A DNA stretch of 64,000 nucleotides from Orychophragmus violaceus. Lineage: Eukaryota > Streptophyta > Magnoliopsida > Brassicales > Brassicaceae. The stretch spans positions 24,326,067 to 24,390,066 of the forward strand of contig CM058230.1 in the NCBI GenBank assembly GCA_030180135.1. The letters run 5' to 3'. Of the stretch, positions 1-11,249 are shown piece by piece; position 1 is the first letter of the stretch, and each line of letters begins with the position of its first letter. A program made the translations under genes and the position numbers. The notes under the pieces are model-generated. The model was not told the origin of the DNA, did no database searches, and saw only the letters and a program-made list of their open reading frames with translations.

Positions 1-405
1 TTCTTGACAAGGACCAAGCAATGCCGAAGTGGGAAGCAATCGAGCTCAAGCTCGGCAGGAGACGACGTGGAGATAGAGCAACCCGGTCTTCGTCAGTTCA
101 ACTGATCCACGCAAATCTTGGAGATCGTTATGACGGCGAGGCCGAAATATCGGAACAAGGAGATCAAAGTCGAGAGTATTTAAAGGAGAAGTGGCGATTC
201 ATTCAAAACATTCCAACCCTAGCTAAGAACACTTCGACTAGATAGCTCGATCACCATACTTTGTACTCTCTTTTCGATTGTGTTTGTTCTATCTCGACGA
301 TCAATCTCAATAAAGTCTTTGATTCATAGGAAATCTATACCATTTCTATACACAAAAGTCCAAATCCACGAATACAAATTCTTAGTGTGAATCTCAGATC
401 TCACA
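1..405 (+). mobile_element. 3' portion of a gypsy-type LTR, cut by window edge
   Basis: The stretch has LTR traits: a TATA-like TATTTAAAGG near 177, an AATAAA signal near 310, and a CA end at about 405 where LINE coding sequence begins abruptly. The layout (TATA-like box about 220 bp before the end, then a T-rich transcribed part, then a tail ending TCACA) parallels the Tat LTR at 12288-12802, although the sequences differ. No primer site follows, so it would be a solo LTR or the 3' LTR of an element lying left of the window. The 74-codon reading frame at 21-245 is not convincing as a gene. The left end and target duplication are out of view, so this is an inference. Confidence 0.4.
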
Positions 406-1205
406 TATCTCGAAATGGAAGAAAACTTTGCCAACAAACACATCAAAACTAATCGAGGAACTCAATATCAAGATAGATCTTGCACAAGATGATGATAATA
501 CAATAGAAGAGGAAATAGAGGATTTGAGAAGACAACTACGCTTTGCTTTTAGGGAGGAAGAAACTTTTTGGAGGCAAAAAGTAGGAATCTGATCCACAAG
601 GAAGGAGATAGTAACACAAAATTCTTTCACGCTTACAAAACAAAGGCGAGCAAGAAACCATATCATATGTCTAAAGGATGCTAATAGGCACTGGGTGGAA
701 AGCGCTAAGGGGATAGAGAAAGTGGCGACCAACTACTTCACTGACCTGTTTTCTACATCCAACCCCATTGATTTCTCTGATTCACTCCAATACATTACCG
801 AGATAATTCCAGATACGGTGAACCAAAATCTGGTGAAAGACCCATCAAACGAGGAAATTAGAAAGGTCCTTTTTGATATCAACCCGAATAAGGCCCCGAG
901 ATCGGATGGCATAACGAGTAGATTTTATCAACAATTCTGGTCCATCTTGAACCAAGACATTATTAAATTAGTTAAGGAATTTTTCGCCACTGTATTTTTT
1001 GGCGTGAGTTTAAACCAAACCAACATTTTCCTTATACCAAAAAGGAAATACCAAGAGCTATGACGAAATTTAGACCAATCAGCCTATGTAATGTCAGCTA
1101 TAAAATTATCTCAGATATCTTGTGCAAGCGGCTAAAATTATTTCTACCGAACCTAATATAGGAGACACAATCAGTCTTTGTGGCTAGACGGCTTATAACT
1201 GACAA
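406..1205 (+). pseudogene. LINE-1 ORF2, endonuclease-RT linker and start of reverse transcriptase
   Basis: The frames read like the linker and N-terminal RT of a plant non-LTR retrotransposon ORF2. A FWRQK...GDSNTKFFHAYKT-like segment lies near 570-640 and the RT motif NKAPRSDGITSRFYQQFW near 880-945, followed by a segment matching the usual FRPISLCN...YKI region at 1065-1110. Frameshifts and stops, for example after 1063, show it is dead. The endonuclease half is absent to the left, where an LTR end abuts it. The frame reaches a LITDNI-like motif at 1190-1210 and continues at 8335 on the far side of Copia-1, so both parts were one LINE. Host-strand orientation is plus. Confidence 0.85.
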
Positions 1206-1210
1206 CATAC
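1206..1210. repeat. Target-site duplication CATAC, left copy (Copia-1)
   Basis: CATAC lies directly before the first LTR base at 1211 and is repeated at 8330-8334 directly after the second LTR. Removing the element and one copy restores continuity of the LINE-1 coding sequence. Confidence 0.95.
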
Positions 1211-1858
1211 TGTTGGGAATGTCCTGAAATCTACTGTACTATCTCTAGAAAGTATGATAAGTGTCGAGATCAGACATAAGTCATAAATACTGGGTGATCA
1301 TGATGACTTGCTAGAGTCCGCTCATGATCTATAAGTTTAGGACTTATTACCAGTATTGTATGATCCCTAAGGGTCACACACCATAGCTAACGGGAAAGTT
1401 AACAAGGAATTAATGCGGTAAGATGCAAGGCATTTACTGTATTTGTACAGAGAATTGGGCCAGACAAAATACAGGCTTTTGTCTGATTTGTGTCTTGGGC
1501 CCAAAAGCCTAATAGGCCATTAGTTTAATTACTTGGGCCCATATAAGGAAGAGGACAGGCGCCTAGGGCAAATACAATACCCCATCTGCGATTTTGAGGC
1601 TGAGCCGTCCTTTCTCTCTCTGACAATTCCAGCTTGGTCTAGCAGCCTGATCCAATAGCTTGTAAGAGTGTGGATACCTAGGAGGAGCCGGTTTCTATCA
1701 GCTCTTGCAGATCTCTTCATTCCTTTGATCAATCCGCTGCAATCACAAGGTAATGAAACTGATCTGTTTATGATTCTACTGCAAAACACCTAGATCCTAG
1801 ATGATTATGTGCTAGGATGTAACCTGACAATTACACCATGAATTCACATAATCCTACA
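1211..1858 (+). repeat. Copia-1 5' LTR
   Basis: It begins TGTTGGGAATGTCCTGAAAT and ends ATCCTACA, giving TG...CA termini. A TATAAGG box at 1542-1548 marks the probable promoter, so transcription would start shortly after. It carries a GATCCCTAAGGGTCACACACC block near 1362-1382, a form of which also occurs in the LTRs of Copia-2 and Copia-3. Confidence 0.95.
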
Positions 1859-1859
1859 G

Positions 1860-1871
1860 TGGTATCAGAGC
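1860..1871 (+). promoter_or_regulatory. Primer binding site, initiator tRNA-Met (Copia-1)
   Basis: TGGTATCAGAGC starts two bases after the LTR end. It matches the 3' end complement of plant initiator tRNA-Met, used by most plant copia elements to prime minus-strand DNA synthesis. Confidence 0.95.
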
Positions 1872-3433
1872 CTAGGTTGTTAGGTTTTTGCTTTTTGGAT
1901 CATACTAGGTTGTTTATTAGTTTGATGAATCGATTTTAATGAGTAAAATTGATTGAAACTTTGAAAACCTAGAATTGTCAAATCGTTTGAATCACAATCG
2001 TTTCTTAATTAATCGTTTGAGTATCTTCGCTTGTTGCGATTGTTTCATTCATAAGAGAATCGATTGTTAATAGCATGTCTTCATTCTTATTCAACAATCA
2101 TAAGAGAATCGATTGTTAATAGCATGACTTTGTTTCAATCATAATTCGATTGTTTTTTGTCTTCATGTGTATGTCTTGAAACGAATTGGATTATTGAATC
2201 AATTAATTATCATATCGTTTATATGTATGAATCGCATGTTGACCTAGCTAAGGTTCGCTTGTTAATTAATTATGGTGAATCGATTTGTTAAGTTTGAGAA
2301 AAGTCAAAATCGATTATTGTATTGAGTAAAGTGATACGAATTGTTAATGGCATGAATCGAGTTGAAGAAGTCAAAAGCATTATTGAATTACAATCGCATG
2401 TATGCTTAAGTGATTCTTTAATGTATGTATCGATTAATTATTTAATTAATGTATGGTTTAAGCCGTTAACCCAAATCGCGGTTTACTGGAAATTATTTAA
2501 TACAATTGGTATTATTTAGTTTCTGGTTAAACCGGATTTAAATTCAAAAATTGAATTTTAACCTAAACCGAAGGCTGGTCTAAGTTTGATTTGGTTGGAC
2601 CAAATAATTTAGAGCTGGTCTGGTTTAGTAAATAACCAGTTGGATTTAGTAGTTAATTTGGTCTTGGACCAGAATTAATGAACCGACTCGGTTATGTCAA
2701 ATTATTGGACCAATTGGAATTCTGTGGTCTTGGGCCAAGAATTGGGCCTATAATTTGTGACCCATCCGAAAACTTTAATAAAACATTAAATTAGAAGTTT
2801 CTAAATTTTGGCATGTTAGGAAGTTTCTAAAATAGTAGGTTTCCCTAAATAGAAAGTTTCCAAATTTAGTAAGTTACCTGAAATGGAAAGTTTCCCAAAA
2901 TAGTAATCTTCTATTTTGGGAGGAAATCTATTGAAACCTAAAATCCTCAAAAACAATATCAAGCTTGGATGTCTTGCCCAATCTTGTCAGCTACTTAACG
3001 CTTATTCAATTACAGATATGGCTTACAGTGTGAGGTGTCTGTTTTTGCGTAAGTAAAGTAGTATATAGTCATTAATTTCATTGGGAGTCCCAGACTTTAG
3101 TGATTATTTGGCTGTAAGAGATTGGTTTCCTTGACTGGGCCATCGGGAGTCCCGGGCCTTGAGACATCTAGTGAATTGGGCCTTGGGACCAATCCACAAC
3201 CGAGAGTTATATGGTTATAACTAGCTGTGTGTATGCTTACCAAGTAAAGCTAATTCCGGGTGACGGCCAGTGGCCCACTTTGGATTTAGCTGAACATGGG
3301 TCTCGGAATCATTGCATTCTTATGAGGTTAAACAAAGAAATTTTGAATGCAATGCGAGTTTTCTTATAAGTAATTAAGATTACTCTTTTATGAACTAAAA
3401 AACTAAAACTCTATTTATCTCTAAATTTCAGTT
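1872..3433 (+). other. Copia-1 untranslated leader, about 1.56 kb, no gene
   Basis: No coding frame is supported. The part at 2050-2130 holds two copies of a 27-bp direct repeat (AAGAGAATCGATTGTTAATA core at about 2052 and 2102), and 2790-2930 has repeated AAGTTTC-type units. The last 200 bp resemble the equivalent leader parts of Copia-2 and Copia-3 (GGGTCTCGGAATCATTGCAT, then GAGTTTTCTTA). It ends in a pyrimidine tract and CAG two bases before the gag ATG, a possible 3' splice site. Confidence 0.7.
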
Positions 3434-4324
3434 ATGACTAGCACAAACAATCAAAACACTTTCTCGATCCGGTCTGTCCTTGAGAAGGACAAACTGAACG
3501 GATCAAATTTCTTGACTTGGTCGCGGAACCTGAGGCTAGTCCTCAGGCAGGAGAGAAAGGACTATGTCCTTGAGAGAGCTCTCCCCGTGAGGATCGGGTC
3601 CAATGCCCCTCATGCAGTATATGATGCTTGGAATAAGCATTATAATGATGCGGTAGATGTGTGTGGTCTGATATTGGCTACCATGGACTCAGATTTGCTG
3701 AAGCAATATGAGAACATGGAGTCGCCAATAGAGATGATCAGCAGCCTGAAATTGAAATTTCAGGAGCAGGTAAGAGTGGAGAGATACCAGTTGGTTAAGT
3801 CTCTCACTAGCTGCAAGCTACCAAATGATCATCCAGTGAGTCCTCATGTCAGTAAAATGATGGGTTACATTGATAACCTGAGGAAACTGGATTATCCAGT
3901 TAGCCAAGAATTGGCAACTGAGATCATTCTGCAGTCACTGCCGTCAAGCTATGATAAGTTCAAAAGGAACTATATCAAGAAAGGCTTAACGAAGACGCTG
4001 ACTGAACTGCATGAAATGCTCAAGACAGTTGAGCCAAACGTGAAGAGTACCCTGTATAATCTCATAAAGGAGAAGGGTAGGTTTACTAAACCTAATGCTG
4101 ACAAGGATGAAGACAAAGTTGTCCAGATTTTGAATCATGGCAAGCGTGTGTCTTCTGAGCCCGAGTCAGATACCTCTTACGTTGATAAGTGCTGCTACTG
4201 TAAAGAGACTGGGCATTGGAAGAGAGATTGCATTAAATTCATGGAAGATTATGAGGAGTTGAAGTTGATGTATGAGACTACTTCCTCAGGTATTCATGTT
4301 ATTACTTCAAGTTCTACCTTATAG
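3434..4324 (+). CDS. gag: Copia-1 Gag, 296 aa, CCHC zinc knuckle
   Basis: This open frame encodes the capsid/nucleocapsid part of a copia polyprotein, which would assemble cytoplasmic virus-like particles around element RNA. The N-terminus (SIRSVLEKDKLNGSNFLTW, residues 11-29) is the DUF4219-like start typical of plant copia Gag. The central part matches the UBN2-type capsid region, with LILATMDSDLLKQYE around residues 79-93. A CCYCKETGHWKRDC zinc knuckle lies near residues 251-264. The frame stops at 4322-4324, just before the protease-like DTGCG region, so the usual Gag-Pol fusion is cut by a stop and Gag is made alone. The start is the ATG two bases after a CAG. It aligns well with the N-terminal third of the Copia-3 polyprotein. 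It is the only long open frame of the element, which fits selection or recent descent as a gag-only replicon. Confidence 0.85.
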   Translation: MTSTNNQNTFSIRSVLEKDKLNGSNFLTWSRNLRLVLRQERKDYVLERALPVRIGSNAPHAVYDAWNKHYNDAVDVCGLILATMDSDLLKQYENMESPIEMISSLKLKFQEQVRVERYQLVKSLTSCKLPNDHPVSPHVSKMMGYIDNLRKLDYPVSQELATEIILQSLPSSYDKFKRNYIKKGLTKTLTELHEMLKTVEPNVKSTLYNLIKEKGRFTKPNADKDEDKVVQILNHGKRVSSEPESDTSYVDKCCYCKETGHWKRDCIKFMEDYEELKLMYETTSSGIHVITSSSTL

Positions 4325-6840
4325 GTATTGGATACTGGTTGTGGCACTGATATTTGTTATAATATGCAGAGCCTAAGCAACAGTAGAACGTTGAAGGAAG
4401 GACAAGTGGAACTGCATGTCTGGAAGGAGCTATGGATGCTGCCTCAGCCGTAGGGTTTTTACTCGTAGATGCCTTTGAGGCTTGGTTTTGTATTAAGTAA
4501 TTGCTACAATGTACCTGCTTTAAGCAGAGTTGTCTTTCATTTTCTTGTAAGAATTTGAATGTTTTTCATTTTGATAAAAGACAAGTTTTGTTCTTTTGAT
4601 CTCAATGAAATATTGATTGTAGCACCCTATTCAAGGAATGGGTTTTATATCTTAAACCAAAGAGTGCCTAAAAGTAACATAAATACCGAATTGGTTTAAA
4701 TCTGATGAATTAAACCTGATTTTTCTTGGCGTAAATGTTTTGGTCACATAGAGTGAGTCGGATTCAGAAATCCCATAGTTATGGACTTTTGGGCTCATTT
4801 GATCGGATATCTTATGAGACTTGAATTCTGCTTACTGGACCAAAAGACAAAGGGCCCATCTTAGCCGAGCTAGAGAAAGGCCCAAAGGCTTATTGGACCT
4901 TGAACATACTCATGTATGTGGCCCGATGAGCAGTAATGCCAGAGAAAATTTCCTGTACTTCAGTATATTTACTGATTACTTCAGTGAGTATGACTGTGTT
5001 CATTTGATGAGACACGAGTCGGAATTCTTTGAAATGGTCGAAAGAGTTCCAGAATGAGGTATAGAATCTGAGTGACAGAAGTATTGAGACTCTGGATTAG
5101 ATCACGAGTGAGAATACTTAAGTCATTGATGGTGTGATCATCTGAATGAGTGTGAAGTCATTTCACAGCTCATTTCTCCTGAAAACCTGGAGGTGTTTCT
5201 GTGAGAAAGAATCAGATCTTATTAGAAATGATTAAAGATGAGTCACACGAATCTTCCATGATATTCTTTAAGAATAACGCTCTAGAAATATCTAAGTTTA
5301 CGCTAAAATAATTCCACCAATATCAGTTGAAAGACACCACATAAATGTGGACTGGAAATGATCCAAATTCGTCTTTACTGAGTATTTGTAGCTGAGCTAC
5401 TTCGCTGGTTGTCCTAGGGAAACCAAGGCTTGTTACTTTTTACGTCCATTCCGAAAACGAAGTTAGGTTGTTCGGAATTCTGTTTTCTAAAGGGAAAGTT
5501 GCTTTCCAAGAAGAACAGTGGGAGTAAAAGTATAACTCGAAGAAATTCGAGAAATACAGGAGGCTGCTCAACCTGTTGAGGGAGAGCAGCGGATAGATTT
5601 ACAGATTTCTGTAGAATCTACACCTATAGAGCCTGAAGTTCGCAGATCTGAATGAATCCGTCACTAATCCGAGAGTGATTTCTCGTGATTAGTTGCCATG
5701 ATCTGATGATCATTGAAAGTGACGAACCTGCGAAATTCACAGAAGCGAAAGTGAGCCCGGACTCCGAAAAATTACACTGTGTGTAAGTTAGCTTCATCGA
5801 TCCATTCATGGATGGAAGCAAACATATCGGAGTTGGAATCTTCGTTCTGTTGAAGTAGTCAAGGTTTTGACTTGAACAAGAACGAAGTGGAACTGTGCGT
5901 TTACCAATGGATAAGTGGGAGCGATGTTGCATTTCTCATAGTGTATGTCGATGACATACTGATTCTCGGAAATAACGTTCCAATGCTGCAGTCGGTAAAG
6001 GACTGGCTTGGGAGTTGGTTTTATGATTGACATGGGTAAAGCCACGTATGTTCTTGGATTTTGGATCTAAAGATAGAGATCCAAAAGAGCTGATAGGACA
6101 AAGTCAGGATTTTTATATTGACAAAGTCCTACACGTTTTCAGCATTCCAAGAAGGGTTTTATGCCAATGTCACATGGCATTACGTTAAGCAAGAAACAGT
6201 GTCCTACGATAACTGCTGAGCTTGAATGCATGGATGAGATTCCATATGCGTCGGCAATTGGATCTATCATGTATGCCATGACACGTACTTGTTTTGATGT
6301 TGCTTTAGCGTTAAGCAAGACAAGTAAAGACCAGTCAAATCCAGCAAAGTATCACTGAATAGACGTAAAGAATATCCTCAAGTATTTGGAAAATACTTAG
6401 GATAAGTTCTTGATTTACGGAGAAAGTGAGGTGCTACAAGTCGGTAGAGTCTGAAAGGCAAGTTTACAACAGACAAAGATGATTTCCGGTCACAGTCCGG
6501 TTATATCTTGTGTCTGTCTGGCGGTGCAAGGCACTGTTGCTGACTCCATGACTTAAGCTGAACATTTCGCAGCTTGGGAAGCGGCGAAAGAGGTTGTTTG
6601 GAAAGAAGAGTTCATCACTGAACTTGATGTGATTCCCAGCATAGATGAGGCTAGCTGCACATCAGAGGTCCAAACACCTTGAGGGTAGGTATAACCTATT
6701 CCGTGAGATAAATGACAGAGGTGTTAAGTAGATCAGCAAGTTTCAACGAATGAGAACGTTGCTAATCTATTAACGAAGCCACTCCTTAGACCTAAGCACG
6801 AGTCGCGGACTGTAGCTGTAGGATAAGTGAAATTAAGATG
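4325..6840 (+). pseudogene. pol: Copia-1 pol remnant (PR, IN, RT, RNase H), heavily decayed
   Basis: Fragments appear in copia order: a VLDTGC protease motif at 4328-4345, an integrase catalytic-core piece with CGPMSSNAR around 4920, an RT piece with VYVDDILILGNN near 5940-5975, a segment with IPYASAIGSIMYAM near 6240-6280, and RNase H pieces at 6400-6810. The order matches Copia-3, but stops, frameshifts and deletions occur throughout and the region is shorter than the equivalent in Copia-3. No enzyme could be made from it. The degree of decay is out of proportion to the roughly one percent LTR divergence. Confidence 0.85.
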
Positions 6841-7681
6841 TAGTCTTAATTTCAGTGGGAGTTTGTAAAGGGCTTTATTTAGTTGTTTTGAAAGGTTCAT
6901 GTAAACATAATATTTTATGTTTGTGAAATTTATGATTTCTGGATTATTTTAACTGCGATATAAATAATCGTTCCAAACATGATTCATGTCATTATATATG
7001 GGCCATCGAAGTACATGAGTAGACTTGATCCTGAAACCCCATATTTAACGAAATGACATAAATCATAGTGTCCATAGTCGAAGGTTGTTGAAATTGGAAC
7101 ACCAACAACCACTTGAGACTAGATTGTGTTGAGACTTATGACCAAGTTTCGAGGGGTCATAGATGCGCGGCATCAAAGTCGACACATAGGTATATGTAGG
7201 GGAGCATATGACCGGACATGGCCCGCTGATGAGAACTCTACAAGATATTAATATCTGTGTCATAAGAGGTTCTCATATACGACTATAGAGTATAGTCCTT
7301 AGACCTGAGTTCGCATGCATGTGGCTGCACATGGAGTGATGCACTTTGATCATTGTCTAACGCTGTTTCGTAACTGGGAGCTATAAGGACCTTGGTTGGG
7401 TGTATTATAAAGTGTGTAGTTCATAGTGATGGAACAAGATGGGATTTGTCCCTGCCGTTTAACGGAGGTAATATCTCTAGGCCAATCGGAGACTTGATAG
7501 CTGGTAAGAGAGTGGCCACTCCCAAACGGACTTGCCCAAGTCGTTTGCATTGTCAGTATCAAATCTGGTCCGATGAACATGGTCTGGCTATATAAGGATG
7601 ACACGTATCTTGCCTTATGCCAGATCGAGATATTGAGACAAAAGGATTAGGGAATGTAGGATTCCAGTACAAGTGGGAGAT
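6841..7681 (+). other. Copia-1 3' noncoding region and polypurine tract
   Basis: There is no supported gene in these 841 bp. Copia-2 (39211-40031) and Copia-3 (14300-15131) have regions of nearly the same length here. Blocks are shared, for example the ACGACTATAGAGTATAGTCC area near 7279-7298. The plus-strand primer AAGTGGGAGA lies at 7671-7680, directly before the 3' LTR. Confidence 0.8.
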
Positions 7682-8329
7682 TGTTGGGAATGTCCTGAAA
7701 TCTACTGTACTATCTCTAGAAAGTATGATAAGTGTCGAGATCAGACATAAGTCATAAATACTGGGTGATCATGATGACTTGCTAGAGCCCGCTCATGATC
7801 TATAAGTTTAGGACTTATTACCAGTATTGTATGATCCCTAAGGGTCACACACCATAGCTAACGGGAAAGTTAACAAGGAATTAATGCGGTAAGATGCAAG
7901 GCATTTACTGTATTTGTACAGAGAATTGGGCCAAACAAAATACAGGCTTTTGTCTGATTTGTGTCTTGGGCCCAAAAGCCTAATAGGCCATTAGTTTAAT
8001 TACTTGGGCCCATATAAGGAAGAGGACAGGCGCCTAGGGCAAATACAATACCCCATCTGCGATTTTGAGGCTGAGCCGTCCTCTCTCTCTCTGACAATTC
8101 CAGCTTGGTCTAGCAGCCTGATCCAATAGCTTGTAAGAGTGTGGATACCTAGGAGAAGCCGGTTTCTATCAGCTCTTGCAGATCTCTTCATTCCTTTGAT
8201 CAATCCGCTGCAATCACAAGGTAATGAAACTGATATGTTTATGATTCAACTGCAAATCACCTAGATCCTAGATGATTATGTGCTAGGATGTAACCTGACA
8301 ATTACACCATGAATTCACATAATCCTACA
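7682..8329 (+). repeat. Copia-1 3' LTR
   Basis: At 648 bp it is the same length as the 5' copy and about 99 percent identical by eye, with differences such as GAGTCC/GAGCCC and GATCTG/GATATG. It ends ATCCTACA and is followed by the CATAC duplication at 8330-8334. Confidence 0.95.
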
Positions 8330-8334
8330 CATAC

Positions 8335-10745
8335 TCCTAGCACATGAGAATTTTCACGCCTTTCACACAAACTCAATGTGCAGTTCAAAATTTACGGCCA
8401 CTAAGACAGATGTGAGTAAAGCATATGACTAGGTAGAATGGAATTTTCTTGAGGCGATACTACTAAAAACGGGGTTTGCGGTTAAATATGTTAAGCTATT
8501 AATGTTTTGCGTCTCTTCGGTATCCTACCAAGTTCTAATAAATGGAGAACCAAAATGGAGGATTAGGCCTACTCGGGGGGCTCAGAAAAGGCGATCTCCT
8601 CTCTCCATTCCTGTTTATTCTATGCACGGAAGCCCTAGTCTCCCTCCTAAATGAAGCGGAAGCGGAGGAACGTATTATTGGACTAAGAATAGCCCGTGCA
8701 AGTCCTCCTGTCTCCCACCTGCTGTTCGCCGATGATAGTCTATTCTTCTGCAGAGCAGATGTCTTGCAATGTGAAAAGTTAGCAAAGATTATAAAGGTCA
8801 ATGGAGAAGCTTCAGGAAAAAGATTCAACAATTCCAAATCATCAATTGTATTTGGAAACAAAGTGGACCAGGATATCCGCAGAGAAATAAGACGGACGAT
8901 AGAGATGACAAATGAAAGTGGAATGGGATTGTATTTAGGTATCCCATAATAGATTAGTGGGCCAAAAATGAAGGTCTTCGGCTATGTAAGGATCATCTCA
9001 ATGGACGGGTTAGCGATTGGAACTCGAAACTCCTTACTACAGGGGGAAAAGAATTTCAGATTAAATCAGTAGCACAAGCAATACCCTACACATGTTATGT
9101 CATGCTACCTCCTCCCTAAGGACACAACATAAAAACTTAGGAGTGCTATTTCAAACTTATGGTGGAGCTCTAAGCAAGACAACAAGGGGATTCATTGGAT
9201 ATCTTGGGATAAAATCTGCATTCCCCATGACATGGGAGGTTTGGGATTTCGATATTTGAGAGATACGAACTTAACCCTTCTTGCGAAGCAACTGTGGAGA
9301 TTGCTCCAATATCCTCCCCTCTCCTATCCCGAGTCTTTCGAGGAAGATATTACAATAACCATAGCCCCTTAGAAGATCGAAAGGTCTATTCCCCATCATT
9401 TGGGTGGCGTAGCATCATTGCTGCAAAGCCGATACTTCGGTAAGGTCTACGAAGGACTTTTGGGTCAGGATATAACACGAGAGTATGGTGCGAGCCGTTG
9501 ATCCCAGATACACAGGCCCGACCCCCCATAGGACGGTATGAAACAAGATATAGAGATCCGGTGTTACTACTCCATACTTTGATTAGAAAAGATACAAAGG
9601 AATGGTATGTTCAAATTCCCTAAGACCTTTTCCATCCCGATGATATCCCACTTACTTTGTGGATGAGACCTAGCAGAGAAGTTATACCAAATGGATATGC
9701 TTGGAGTCATACTAAATCTGGAGTATATACAGTTAAATATGGGTATGGTTTGATAAGGAGAAGAAAGCTTGCGATTACTAACCAAGAGATTACAGAGCCA
9801 ATCATAAATTGTTTAAAAAGTTTCATCTGGAAAATACAAGCCCCTAGAAAATTAAAACACTTCATGTGCCAAGCGCTTTCAGGATGTCTGGCAACTTGCC
9901 AAATACTGACATACAAACATCTAGGGACAGATACCACTTGCCCTAGATGTGGCGCACCATAGGAAACAATTAACCACCTCCTCTTTGAATGCCCCCTGCT
10001 TTACAAGTATGGGCTCTCTCGGACTTTCTCTCCATTCCGGGTTGCTTCCCAAGTACATCTATATTTTGCAATATAGATTTCCTCTTTTGGAGGAACAAAA
10101 ATGTGGATCTATCTTATCCACAAAAGTGTAACTATTCGTGGATCATTTGGTCATTTGGAAGGCTAGAAACAGCAAGTTCTTTGATGGGAAAGAGATCTCC
10201 CCAATAAGAACTCTGCAACAAGTTATTTTGGAAGCAGAAAGCTGGAGATATGCAAAAAAAAATCAGAATCGATAGAAGCAGAAGAAGTCGAAAGTCTCAC
10301 TCAAGAAAGAGCCGATTTTCAAGTCATTTGTACCTCCCCACCACCCGACATGCCAGATCGATGCCTCTTCGGTTGATCATGGCTTGATTAGTGGACTTGG
10401 ATGGTTTTTTAAGGATGCATTTGGAAAAAGGATCAAAGGAGCACAAGGATGCAGAAGGTGTCTATATCCGCTACATGTGAAACTTGATGGATTGCTATGA
10501 GCGATGGCCTGCCTCACAGAAGGAGGAATTCTTGAGGTGGTAATCAAGATCAACTGTTCAGATCTAATCAATATAACGAAAGAACCTCAAGATTGGCCGA
10601 AATTCCGGCTAAAATTGGACTTCTTCAAATCATGGAGAGAATCATTTGTATTTTTAGATTTAGTTTTAATTCCTATGAGCCTTAATGCTCATGTTGATTC
10701 CCTTGTAAAAAGAGCAAGAGCACGTAATTTTTTTTCTCTCATGTA
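8335..10745 (+). pseudogene. LINE-1 ORF2, second part: RT, zinc-binding region, RNase H
   Basis: This continues the LINE interrupted at 1205. At 8542-8949 it has the RT segment KGDLLSPFLFILCTEALVSL, the catalytic FADD box near 8727-8738 and the GLYLGIP motif at the end. At 9657-9962 it matches the zinc-binding region of plant LINE RTs (FIWKIQAPRKLKHFMCQAL, then TCPRCGAP). At 10350-10745 an RNase H-like segment follows, ending SLNAHVDSLVKRARA. Stops separate the segments, for instance at 8947, 9960 and 10498, so it is dead. The 3' end is probably in the AT-rich DNA after 10745; no clear poly-A tail or target duplication is visible. Confidence 0.85.
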
Positions 10746-11249
10746 AGTCATGATGAGCCGGATGGGTTAATCTCTCGGGATGAAAATCTGACCCGGACAA
10801 CTTTAATTTAATATATGAAGTATATGTTAACAAAATAAATAAATTAGTCTTGACAAACCACATATACTTTTTTGTGTGTTAGTTGTATGTTCAATAAATG
10901 TTAACTTCTCTAACAGATTAATTGCATGTTGAGTAGCAGACTTTAATATGACATTCTAAGAACTAAGAATGTTTTGAATTGTTTGTTTCTCAATGATGAA
11001 TATGTAAAACTACTGATAGTATTGTGATTTTTGAAGTTGTGTAGCTATTAGACTCTCTCACATCACAAGCAATAAACATAAAATTCATTAAAATTGTATT
11101 GCCTATTCAAACTCAATTCCTTTATCTAACGCAAAATGATAGAAATCTTGTATCGATAGATTTTTTACCAAAATAAAATCAACGCCGTTAGAAATAAACG
11201 ATTTTAATATTGATATTGTATCAAGAATTTGACAAATATGACGATCATG
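10746..11249. other. AT-rich DNA, probable LINE-1 3' end and flank, no gene
   Basis: I see no convincing coding sequence. The first 100 bp may be LINE 3' UTR (AAATAAATAAATT near 10834). The remainder is low-complexity AT-rich DNA up to the CACTA-like terminus at 11250. Confidence 0.4.

Larger units (their letters stand above)
1211..8329 (+). mobile_element. Copia-1: Ty1/copia element, gag-bearing, pol-defective
   Basis: A complete 7.1-kb insertion in LINE-1: two 648-bp LTRs with TG...CA ends, an initiator-Met primer site, a long leader, an open gag, a decayed pol, a long 3' noncoding part and a polypurine tract. The domain order of recognisable pieces (gag, protease, integrase, RT, RNase H) is that of copia. 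The two LTRs differ at about seven of 648 positions by eye, so insertion was recent, yet pol is riddled with stops, shifts and deletions. The likely reading is mobilisation in trans by an intact relative. Confidence 0.95.

Noticed and set aside
21..245. A 74-codon open frame at the left edge
   Set aside because: It lies in DNA with LTR features, shows no known protein pattern and is short enough to arise by chance.
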